From: Moraxella nonliquefaciens
GTDB lineage: Bacteria; Pseudomonadota; Gammaproteobacteria; Pseudomonadales; Moraxellaceae
NCBI RefSeq assembly: GCF_001679005.1
Contig: NZ_LXTW01000012.1
Location: 329,116 to 393,115 of the forward strand
Direction: 5' to 3'
Length of the DNA stretch: 64,000 bases
The first letter of the stretch is position 1. Each line of letters begins with the position of its first letter. A model generated the notes under the pieces. That model ran no database searches. It worked only from the letters and a program-made list of their open reading frames with translations, and had not been told where the DNA came from. A program made the translations under genes and the position numbers. Shown here in pieces: positions 1-7,153 of the stretch.

Positions 1-1802
1 GCACGCCTGTGGCACTCATCAGCCCCAAAGCATCAGCACGTCTGGCACTGGGTGAGACGATTACTAACTTAGCTGGTGCAAACATTGCTGATATCTCAAA
101 GATTACCTTATCTGCCAACTGGATGGCAGCCTGTGGTGATGATGGTGAGGATGTGGCACTTTATGATGCGGTGCAGACACTGGGCGAGGAGCTGTGCCCT
201 GTTTTGGGCATTGCCATCCCTGTGGGCAAAGACAGCTTGTCCATGCGTGCAGGCTGGCAAGATGATGGCATGGATAAGGCAGTGGTATCGCCCATGAGTC
301 TTATCATCACAGGCTTTGCCCCTGTTCAAGACATTAATAAAACCCTAACGCCTGAACTGACCAATACCGACAGTCGTTTGTATCGCATTGATTTATCAAA
401 AGGGCAGTACCGTTTGGGCGGTTCTATCCTTGCCCAGACACTTGGTCAACTCGGTGATGATTGTCCTGATGTGGACAGTGCAGATGATTTGAAACGGTTC
501 TTTGAATTCATCCAAACTGCCAATAATCAGGGCTTTATCAGTGCGTATCATGACATCTCAGATGGCGGCTTGATTGCGACGGTGGCGGAGATGCAGTTTA
601 CCGCTCGTGTTGCCATCAATCTGTCCTTAGATGATGATAATCTCTTAGGGCAGTTATTTGCTGAGGAGCTTGGGGCGGTGGTGCAGGTGTTGCCTGAATA
701 CGTCTTTGATTTTGAGGAGCTGGCTCAAAGTATGGGTGTATCACAGATGGTTTGTGACATCGGAGAAGTCTTTGCCACTCCTGCTGGCGGTGCTGACCAA
801 GACATTCTAAGCATACAGACAGCCAGTATGAATTTGGAGTTCATGCGTAGCGACCTACAAAATGAGTGGACAAAAGTCAGTCATGCCATCGCTTGTATTC
901 GTGATAATCCTGCCTGTGCCAACCAAGAGTTTGCACTCATCAATGACATTGACCATCATGGACTGATTGCACAGGCAAATTACGACCTAAATCAAGCCAT
1001 AGAAGCCCCATATGTGAATAATCGCACCAGTTACCCCAAAGTTGCCATTTTACGTGAACAGGGCGTTAATGGGCATTTGGAGATGGCGGCGGGTTTTAAA
1101 CTGGCAGGCTTTGATGCCATTGATGTGCATATGAGTGATTTGATGAGCGGACGTGTCAATTTGCGTGATGTTGATGGGTTGGTGGCTTGTGGTGGATTTA
1201 GTTATGGCGATGTGCTTGGAGCAGGTTCAGGCTGGGCAAGCAGTATTTTACACCACAAAGAGCTGTCAATGATGTTCGCCAGATTCTTTCATCGTCCTGA
1301 AACCTTTGCTTTGGGGGTATGTAACGGCTGTCAGATGATGAGCCAGTTAAAAGAGCTGATGGTGGGTGCAGAGCATTTTCCACGGTTTAGCACCAATGTC
1401 TCAGCTCGCTTTGAAGCTCGTACGGTCAATGTGCGTGTAGAGCGTACCAAATCCGTGCTGTTAAAGGGCATGCAAGAGAGTATCTTACCGATTGCAGTGG
1501 CACATGGTGAGGGTTTTGCCAACCTTGATGATAAGGCGATTTTTGAGCTGGAAAATAGCGGTCAAATCGCCTTGCGTTACGTGGACAGTCAAGGGAGGGC
1601 TACTGAACATTATCCACTAAATCCCAACGGTTCACCCCAAGGCATTACAGGCATTTGTAGCAATGATGGACGTGTTACCTTAATGATGCCACATCCAGAG
1701 CGGACATTACGTGCGGTCAATCACTCATGGAGACCAAATGAGTGGGACAAAGATGGGGCGTGGATGCGACTGTTTCGTAACGCCCGTGCGTTTTTGCGTT
1801 GA
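1..1802 (+). CDS. purL: Phosphoribosylformylglycinamidine synthase, C-terminal part (5' end outside window)
   Basis: This is the large ATP-dependent synthetase that converts FGAR and glutamine to FGAM in cytosolic purine synthesis. The reading frame is open from base 3, so only about the last 600 of the family's roughly 1,300 residues are present. The first visible stretch (ASARLALGE, then LSANWMAACGDDGEDVALYD and IPVGKDSLSM) belongs to the second AIRS-like ATP-binding half. The C-terminal third is the class I glutamine amidotransferase: nucleophile Cys in LGVCNGCQMM, and the His/Glu pair in MPHPERT near the end. The frame ends in TGA and is followed by a good hairpin terminator, so the gene is probably the last of its transcript. 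The homology and frame are unambiguous; only the missing start is unknown. Confidence 0.97.
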   Translation, partial: TPVALISPKASARLALGETITNLAGANIADISKITLSANWMAACGDDGEDVALYDAVQTLGEELCPVLGIAIPVGKDSLSMRAGWQDDGMDKAVVSPMSLIITGFAPVQDINKTLTPELTNTDSRLYRIDLSKGQYRLGGSILAQTLGQLGDDCPDVDSADDLKRFFEFIQTANNQGFISAYHDISDGGLIATVAEMQFTARVAINLSLDDDNLLGQLFAEELGAVVQVLPEYVFDFEELAQSMGVSQMVCDIGEVFATPAGGADQDILSIQTASMNLEFMRSDLQNEWTKVSHAIACIRDNPACANQEFALINDIDHHGLIAQANYDLNQAIEAPYVNNRTSYPKVAILREQGVNGHLEMAAGFKLAGFDAIDVHMSDLMSGRVNLRDVDGLVACGGFSYGDVLGAGSGWASSILHHKELSMMFARFFHRPETFALGVCNGCQMMSQLKELMVGAEHFPRFSTNVSARFEARTVNVRVERTKSVLLKGMQESILPIAVAHGEGFANLDDKAIFELENSGQIALRYVDSQGRATEHYPLNPNGSPQGITGICSNDGRVTLMMPHPERTLRAVNHSWRPNEWDKDGAWMRLFRNARAFLR

Positions 1803-1836
1803 TGATTTATCAGACACAACAAATAAGATAGAACGT

Positions 1837-1866
1837 AACACCGTCAAAAAGTTGGCGGTGTTTTTA
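1837..1866 (+). terminator. Rho-independent terminator after purL
   Basis: The arms AACACCG (1837-1843) and CGGTGTT (1856-1862) are perfectly complementary and run straight into a T tract. It lies 35 bases after the purL stop and separates purL from the nuo promoter region. Confidence 0.8.
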
Positions 1867-1922
1867 TCAAAAGCACCAAAACCCATCCAATGATTGACAT
1901 GACTGGTACGGTTATTTTTTAT

Positions 1923-1951
1923 TTAAATAATTTTGTGAAATATGCTATAAT
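1923..1951 (+). promoter_or_regulatory. Probable nuo operon promoter
   Basis: The extended -10 element TGCTATAAT lies at 1943-1951. The -35 position, 17 bases upstream, reads TTAAAT and is weak, which suits an extended -10 promoter. Transcription would start near 1958 and leave a leader of about 75 bases before nuoA. The assignment is by consensus only. Confidence 0.55.
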
Positions 1952-2033
1952 TGCAAGGGTCAATCTGTCAGGACTGGCAGAATTCTACCGATGCTTTATA
2001 TAGTCTATTTTTATAAAATCACATGAGGTGATT

Positions 2034-2642
2034 ATGCTAGCCGAATGGTCAGCCATTGTCTATTTACTTGCCAGTTTAGGGCTTGTCGTCTTTATGCTTG
2101 TCGTGCCACGCCTATTGGGTGGGCGTTCAAGCGGTTCTCAAAAACAAGAAAACTTTGAAGCAGGCGTGGTTTCAGTAGGTTCAGCACGTATTCGTTTGTC
2201 TGCCAAATTTTACCTTGTGGCGATTTTCTTTGTGATATTTGACTTAGAGGCCTTGTACTTGTATGCCTATGCAGTGAGTGTGCGTGAAGTGGGTTGGGTG
2301 GGGTTTGCCAGTGCTTTTGTCTTTATTGCCATTTTATTTGTGGGGCTTGTCTATGAGATGCACCTTGGTGCGATGAACTGGGCGCCTGCCGATAAACGCA
2401 TTAAGAAAAAACGCATCCTAAGCCGTCCTGCCGACTTTGATTTGACCGCCATTACCGCTTTTCATGGCATTGATGAACTGCATACCGACCCCACAGGAAA
2501 AGTCCCTGCCCAGTCATCAGGGCGGATTTTTGCAGGGCGTAAAGGCTTACAAGCGGTGCTTGACAAGGACAGCGAACAAATGGCAAACATTGACCACATT
2601 AATACCACAGGTCGGGTAACCACCCAAGATTTTAACTCATAA
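2034..2642 (+). CDS. nuoA: NADH-quinone oxidoreductase subunit A
   Basis: NuoA is a small membrane subunit of respiratory complex I, at the junction of the peripheral and membrane arms. The ATG at 2034 is preferred over a GTG at 2028 because GAGG sits at an ideal distance upstream. The first ~125 residues hold three hydrophobic segments and the family landmarks ENFEAG and FDLEALYLYA, where the acidic residues lie by the quinone-site loop. After about residue 125 comes a hydrophilic tail of some 75 residues (starting around RIKKKRILSRP) that is absent from the shorter E. coli protein. It is the first gene of the nuo operon, but it is separated from nuoB by about 350 bases, which is unusual for this operon. 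Confidence 0.95.
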   Translation: MLAEWSAIVYLLASLGLVVFMLVVPRLLGGRSSGSQKQENFEAGVVSVGSARIRLSAKFYLVAIFFVIFDLEALYLYAYAVSVREVGWVGFASAFVFIAILFVGLVYEMHLGAMNWAPADKRIKKKRILSRPADFDLTAITAFHGIDELHTDPTGKVPAQSSGRIFAGRKGLQAVLDKDSEQMANIDHINTTGRVTTQDFNS

Positions 2643-2707
2643 TAGCACCGCCAATTGATTGACAGTGTTTGTTGGTATGGGTGATTTTTAAGTGATAAGG
2701 AAGGCTC

Positions 2708-2866
2708 ATGATAATAAAAGGGTATAAAATTGATTGGACATTTGCCATGCTTGCCATGAGTTTTGTGATGGCAGCGATTGTTTCTAATAATTTTGCATTT
2801 ATGGGTGGGGTGATTATTTGTTTAATTTTTGGTATCAAGAAAATAAAAAACAATTCTGATCATTAA
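2708..2866 (+). CDS. Small predicted membrane protein, 52 aa, between nuoA and nuoB
   Basis: A short open frame starts at ATG 2708, seven bases or less after a strong ribosome binding site (AAGGAAGG). It encodes 52 residues: a basic/aromatic N-terminus (MIIKGYKIDW), two adjacent hydrophobic stretches (about 12-24 and 28-41), and a charged end (KKIKNNSDH). It resembles a two-helix hairpin membrane peptide. I recognise no family. Its position in the nuo transcript suggests co-expression with complex I, but a role in assembly or function is speculation. It may instead be an unrelated insertion, as elsewhere in this operon. Confidence 0.55.
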   Translation: MIIKGYKIDWTFAMLAMSFVMAAIVSNNFAFMGGVIICLIFGIKKIKNNSDH

Positions 2867-2994
2867 GACAATGGAGCAGATGGCAATGATAAATCAAGGG
2901 TAAAATCTGATTTGCAATCCTAAAACAGTCATTTGGATAAATCAAAAACCAAATCTAAAATAACGCCAGTTTATTAACCAGCAAGATTAAGACG

Positions 2995-3663
2995 ATGAAA
3001 TATACGCTCACCAAACCAAACCAACATACCAAGCAATACCCACAACAAAGCCGTGAAATCATTGATGATATCACCCAAGCCGAGGTGGATAAAAATGTTT
3101 TTTTGGGCAGATTGTCCGATTTGACGCACAACCTTGCCAACTGGGGTCGCAAAAACTCCTTATGGCCCTTTAACTTTGGCACAAGCTGTTGTTATGTGGA
3201 GTACGCCACGACCTTGACAGGCGTGCATGATTTGTCTCGTTTTGGGGCGGAGGTCATTCGTGCCTCCCCTCGCCAAGCTGATGTGATGATTGTGGCGGGG
3301 ACTTGTTTTGTCAAAATGGCACCTGTGATACTCAGGCTGTATGAACAAATGCTAGAACCCAAGTGGGTCATCTCCATGGGGGCGTGTGCCAATTCTGGCG
3401 GCATGTACGACATTTATTCGGTGGTGCAGGGGGTGGATAAAATCTTGCCTGTGGATGTGTATGTTCCGGGGTGTCCGCCACGCCCCGAAGCACTCATTCA
3501 AGCCATCATGCTATTACAAGAGAGCATTCAAAAAGAACGCCGTCCGCTGGGCATTCATCTTGACCAAGGGGTGTATCAGCCGATGATGATGCCAGAGCGA
3601 GATAGAAAACAAGCTGACCGCATTGCGGTGAAAAATTTAAGAAGTCCTGATGGGGTGGAGTGA
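2995..3663 (+). CDS. nuoB: NADH-quinone oxidoreductase subunit B
   Basis: NuoB carries the terminal N2 [4Fe-4S] cluster that passes electrons to quinone. The 222-residue product is close to the usual length. The tandem cysteines are visible in GTSCCYVEYA, the third in AGTCFVKMAP, and the fourth in VPGCPPRPEALIQA, which together form the N2 ligand set. The first ~45 residues are a variable polar extension. Its spacing to nuoA is large, and downstream the normal partner nuoCD is displaced by about 3.3 kb of inserted genes. The ribosome binding site before ATG 2995 is weak. Confidence 0.97.
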   Translation: MKYTLTKPNQHTKQYPQQSREIIDDITQAEVDKNVFLGRLSDLTHNLANWGRKNSLWPFNFGTSCCYVEYATTLTGVHDLSRFGAEVIRASPRQADVMIVAGTCFVKMAPVILRLYEQMLEPKWVISMGACANSGGMYDIYSVVQGVDKILPVDVYVPGCPPRPEALIQAIMLLQESIQKERRPLGIHLDQGVYQPMMMPERDRKQADRIAVKNLRSPDGVE

Positions 3664-3737
3664 GTTTTATTTTATAGATAAAATTTCTCATGCACCTTAT
3701 TCATCATTTATTTCCTACCATTTTATTTTGGAACTTA

Positions 3738-3773
3738 AAAAAAGCTCATCATATTTTAATGCAAGATGATGAG
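3738..3773 (-). terminator. Orphan minus-strand hairpin terminator downstream of nuoB
   Basis: The arms CTCATCAT (3745-3752) and ATGATGAG (3766-3773) are perfect complements. The A run at 3738-3743 becomes a T run when read leftward, so the hairpin fits an intrinsic terminator for leftward transcription. No leftward gene lies immediately to its right; the next are about 1.3 kb away beyond the rightward EamA gene. It may be a leftover of an earlier arrangement. Confidence 0.5.
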
Positions 3774-3861
3774 TATCGCTTCATAAATGAAAGATTTGGT
3801 GGAATTTTTGTTTCTGGTAATAAAAACCCCTCTATGTGGCAACAATTATGGAGAAGGGAAT

Positions 3862-4794
3862 ATGTCTAAAATCATGCTGGGGGTTTTATTGGCATTATCA
3901 GCTGCTGCTCTTAATGCGTCCATTGGGATATTTAGTAAGGTTTTGCTGCAAAATGGCTTAATTCCACAAGACATTGCTTTTTTTAAGACGGTTTGTGCTT
4001 TTGTGATATTAAGTTTGATTTTAATTAACAAACCATTATCGGTACAAAAAAAAGAGATTGTCAATGCTGAAATAACATCAGATTTAAATTGGTTAAATCT
4101 ACTGACCAAAATAGCCATCTGTGCATTTTTAGGTATTTTTGTGCTATTTTTCTTTGAAACAACCGCTTATCAATACGGTTTTGCATCAAATGTTGTGGTT
4201 GTTTTAATGGCTTCTGCTTCTGTTTTTGCGTTGTTATTTGGAAGAATGTTATTAAATGAGAAATTAACAATTACTGCTATTTTGGGGACATTGTTGGCGA
4301 TTGTTGGAATATTCTTGATATCTTGGTCTGGTGGCAGTAATTTAACCATGTTGCTAAATGCAATCATTGCAGGTAGTGGCTATGGCGTGTTTTCAGTGTT
4401 GGTAAAAAAATTCTCGTTAAATGGTGGGATTTATTTAACAAGATTATTTATGATGTTTGGTGGTGTGTATTTGTTTTTTCCCTATTTAAATAACAGACAT
4501 CATATTGATTGGAATGCTTTGATTGTGATGAATGTATTGGCATTGGCTCTATTGCCTACCATATTGGGATTTTATTGTACAACTAAGGCTTTAAATTATT
4601 TGACAGCGGCAAAAGTGCAGGTAACTGAATTATCTGAGCCTATTTTTGCGGTTGTGATGGCTTGGGTATTTTTACATGAATTACCAACCCATCAGTTTTT
4701 TGTTGGGGCAATTTTTATTGTCATGGGCATTGTTCTGATTAACCAAATGCACCAAGGTTTATTATCCCAAATAGGAAAACAAATGAGCAAATAA
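3862..4794 (+). CDS. EamA/DMT-family transporter
   Basis: This is a predicted inner-membrane permease of the drug/metabolite transporter superfamily. Start ATG 3862 is chosen for its ribosome binding site GGAGAAGGG and because the protein then begins directly with the first hydrophobic helix; an upstream in-frame ATG at 3787 has no support. The 310 residues form about ten hydrophobic helices in two EamA repeats (roughly 5-140 and 155-300), with the typical helix end LSEPIFAVVMAW in the second. The substrate is unknown. It sits inside the nuo operon in the same direction and is followed within 80 bases by a broken copy of the nuoC start, so it looks like inserted cargo. Its base composition is more AT-rich than that of the nuo genes. 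Confidence 0.85.
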   Translation: MSKIMLGVLLALSAAALNASIGIFSKVLLQNGLIPQDIAFFKTVCAFVILSLILINKPLSVQKKEIVNAEITSDLNWLNLLTKIAICAFLGIFVLFFFETTAYQYGFASNVVVVLMASASVFALLFGRMLLNEKLTITAILGTLLAIVGIFLISWSGGSNLTMLLNAIIAGSGYGVFSVLVKKFSLNGGIYLTRLFMMFGGVYLFFPYLNNRHHIDWNALIVMNVLALALLPTILGFYCTTKALNYLTAAKVQVTELSEPIFAVVMAWVFLHELPTHQFFVGAIFIVMGIVLINQMHQGLLSQIGKQMSK

Positions 4795-4852
4795 ATTCAT
4801 TGGTAAAGGCAAATATCAGGTTTATCAGGTTTGATAAATGAACAAACGCAAA

Positions 4853-5051
4853 TATAAAAAGTTGGCATTATGAGCATTCACCACATTCACGATTTTGATG
4901 TTTTAAATCAGTTAAACGCTAAGTTTACAAATCTTCTCGTCCAAGAAACGGCAGACAGCATTCCAACCATTTGGGTGGCTTGTGATAAGCTGCTTGATGT
5001 TTTGCTGTTTTTACGCACATTGCCCAAGCCCTTTGTCATGCTTGTGGATTT
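4853..5051 (+). repeat. Direct repeat, copy 1 (nuoC leader plus first 61 codons)
   Basis: The stretch 4853-5051 aligns without gaps to 6955-7153 at an offset of 2102 bases. It begins in the leader (TATAAAAAGTTGGCATT) and stops abruptly after CTTGTGGATTT. The two copies are clearly similar but not identical; about 9 of the first 61 encoded residues differ. This is more divergence than a recent tandem duplication would show. Confidence 0.9.
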
Positions 5052-5073
5052 ATTTGTCTTGAAATCAAGATGA
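4870..5073 (+). pseudogene. Truncated duplicate of the nuoC(D) 5' end
   Basis: ATG 4870 opens a frame whose first ~61 residues (MSIHHIHDFDVLNQLNAKF...) match the start of the intact nuoCD at 6972, with changes such as T/E, L/V, S/T and D/E. After residue 61 the similarity stops, and the frame runs a few codons into the 3' end of the opposing TauE/SafE gene before stopping. Only the very beginning of the NuoC domain is present, so it cannot form a subunit. It is best read as the scar of recombination at the nuoC start. The initiation signals are intact, so a short peptide could still be made. Confidence 0.9.
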
Positions 5074-5829
5074 TGACCATAGTAATTTAATTGCCATTAG
5101 CACGCAGGCAATAACCACCAAAGGACGCATAAGTTTTGCACCATTTTTTACAACTAAATGACTACCTAGATATACTCCAATTGTTTCGCCAATTGCCATT
5201 AAAATACCTGCCATCCACGCCATCTTGCCTAAATAAATAAAGACAAGCAAGGAAATTAGGTTGCTGGCTAGGTTAAGTACTCTTGAATATGCCATTGCTT
5301 TGGTAGCGGCAAAACCTAGTAAAGAAGTTACTGCAAGTAGGTAAAAAGTACCTGCACCTGCTCCAAAAAATCCGTCATAAAAAGCAATAACAGGGATAAT
5401 TGTCCAAGAAAACAGAAATACACCCATCTTTGCTTTCTTTGTGGTATCTGACAAATTCTTGGAGAAATAAAAATATAAAGCCATTGCAATTAACAAAAAA
5501 GGGAGAATTTTTTCAAGGAGTGTACTAGGTAACAAAGATAAAGTGGCAGTCCCGATTGCACCGCCAATTATAGCAGGAGGCAATAAAGCAATGAGTAATT
5601 TTTTATCTAATACACCTTTGTTTAAATAATATTGGGTGGAGGCAATTGCTCCTACTGTTCCTTGTAACTTATTGGCGGCAATCGCCTGTGCGGGGCTAAA
5701 TCCTGCGGTTAATAATACAGGAATAGAAATAAGACCGCCACCCCCACAAATCGCATCAATAAAGCCTGCAATACAAGAACCTATTAATAAAAAGACAACA
5801 ATATCTATGCTAAAACCAAGTAATTCCAT
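5065..5829 (-). CDS. TauE/SafE (TSUP) family membrane permease
   Basis: This is a predicted inner-membrane exporter of the TauE/SafE family, whose members move sulfonates, sulfite or other small organic anions; the substrate here is unknown. The 254 residues contain seven to eight hydrophobic helices. The glycine-rich family signature is GFIDAICGGGGLISIPVLL near residues 20-40, with a second repeat around DGFFGAGAGTFYLL. Start ATG 5829 overlaps the stop of the upstream AurF-like gene (TGATG), so the two are translationally coupled. It runs against the nuo operon, and its stop lies only 14 bases from the end of the nuoC fragment, with no terminator visible between. Confidence 0.88.
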   Translation of the reverse strand: MELLGFSIDIVVFLLIGSCIAGFIDAICGGGGLISIPVLLTAGFSPAQAIAANKLQGTVGAIASTQYYLNKGVLDKKLLIALLPPAIIGGAIGTATLSLLPSTLLEKILPFLLIAMALYFYFSKNLSDTTKKAKMGVFLFSWTIIPVIAFYDGFFGAGAGTFYLLAVTSLLGFAATKAMAYSRVLNLASNLISLLVFIYLGKMAWMAGILMAIGETIGVYLGSHLVVKNGAKLMRPLVVIACVLMAIKLLWSSS

Positions 5830-6715
5830 CACATTGCTCCCAATCTTAGTAACAGTTTATTGACTGAGTTATCATAAATACCAATATTTTTTAATGTATC
5901 CGTGTCTCTTAATATTTCTTGATAATTAGGAAAGTTAAGTATTCCAAAGATTTTTTCCCATTCTTTCATTTCAGTATGTGCAAATAAAGGTACGGTAGAT
6001 TTTAGAGTATTAATGAATAGCGTTCTAGTTTCTTTGCTTTCATTTTTTAGCACTTCCAAGGCGACATGGCTAAATACACCAGAATGACTACGCTCATCAA
6101 GGGCGTGTCTCTTGGTAACTTCATAGCAGATATTTTGAATGGTGTTATCCTTGGACAGAATGTCTAGATAGTCAGTAATTAGTGTTTCACTAGCACACGC
6201 CACTGCAAATTGCACCAACCTTCTATTTTTTTCGTCAAGTTGTTTATTTAGTGTCTCGTTTAGCCATTGTGAAAGGTAAAAATTATTCTCGCCTAAGTGA
6301 GGTAAATTTCGTTTTTGGTAAATATAGTTGCACGCACCAATAGACATCTTGGTGTGCAATGCTTCATCAAGCAATGCTTTGGCGATGACTTTTTGCACAT
6401 CTGCCAAATTTTCTGTATTAGGGGGTATTTTAAGATATTCTCGCATGCTGGCGTAACAACATCACATTCTATATAGACTGTTTTCATGTTATACAGAATC
6501 CAAGCATAAGACAAGCAAGCATCTTTTTTGGGTTGTGGTGCATTTAGCCAAGCATCATGGTTGGCAAAAGGCAATAGACATTCAGCAAAGTCTTTTTTAT
6601 CGGCAAAGAATTCAATATCATCATAATCACCATCAAAAGTATGTACAGTTGCATTCTGTTGCCAGTATTTTGATAGTTTTTTCAAGATAGTTTGCATATC
6701 TGCTACGGTTTTCAT
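5829..6715 (-). pseudogene. AurF-like diiron oxygenase, split by a frameshift
   Basis: Two overlapping leftward frames together make a protein of about 295 residues, the usual AurF-family length. The N-terminal frame (ATG 6715, RBS AAGG) contains YIECDVV, whose Glu fits the first iron ligand. The C-terminal frame carries DEALHTKM (ExxH), ASETLI (Glu) and RHALDERSH (HxxxExxH), the other expected ligands. All seven AurF-type ligands are therefore present but divided between frames. The break lies at 6421-6431, at a run of five C (or four A) on the coding strand; one added base restores NILKYPPNTENL. It could be a true pseudogene, a slippage switch or a sequencing error. AurF relatives oxidise aryl amines; the substrate here is unknown. 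Confidence 0.75.
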
Positions 6716-6748
6716 CGGGTACATCCTTAACCTAAGGAATTCCTCAAT

Positions 6749-6777
6749 TTTATATCAAATAAAGTATTTATTGTCAA
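6749..6777 (-). promoter_or_regulatory. Strong sigma70-type promoter of the AurF-like/TauE pair
   Basis: Read leftward, a perfect -35 TTGACA (6772-6777) is followed after exactly 17 bases by TATAAA (6749-6754). The predicted leader contains two small palindromes, AGGAATTCCT and CCTTAACCTAAGG (6725-6745), just before the start codon. They could form an operator, but that is inference. Confidence 0.7.
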
Positions 6778-6859
6778 GATGTAGCCATCAATTATAAAAT
6801 AAATTTATATCTCACAATGGTTTATCATTCAATTTTTCTCGTAATCTATCATAAATATG

Positions 6860-6888
6860 CTGTAAAAAAAGCGATTTTGCGTTATAAT
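6860..6888 (+). promoter_or_regulatory. Possible separate promoter for nuoCD
   Basis: A consensus TATAAT lies at 6883-6888, about 85 bases before nuoCD; the -35 position (CTGTAA) is poor. A promoter here would make sense because transcription from nuoA must cross about 1.7 kb of opposing genes. It is a consensus match only. Confidence 0.4.
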
Positions 6889-6954
6889 TTGCCATTTAGT
6901 TAAAGTGTTTGGAGACTGCAAGCCCCACGCAAGCGACCAATTTAACAAACATAT

Positions 6955-7153
6955 TATAAAAAGTTGGCATTATGAGCATTCACCACATTCACGATTTTGA
7001 TATTTTAAATCAGTTAAACGCTAAGTTTGAAAATCTTGTTATCCAAGAAACGGCAGACACCATACCAACCATTTGGGTAACCGCTGAACAGTTGCTTGAT
7101 GTTTTGCTGTTTTTACGCACATTGCCCAAGCCCTTTGTCATGCTTGTGGATTT
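6955..7153 (+). repeat. Direct repeat, copy 2 (start of the intact nuoCD)
   Basis: This is the intact partner of the repeat at 4853-5051. It covers the last 17 leader bases and the first ~61 codons of nuoCD. Upstream similarity fades after a shared AACAAAC motif (4841-4847 and 6944-6950). Confidence 0.9.
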
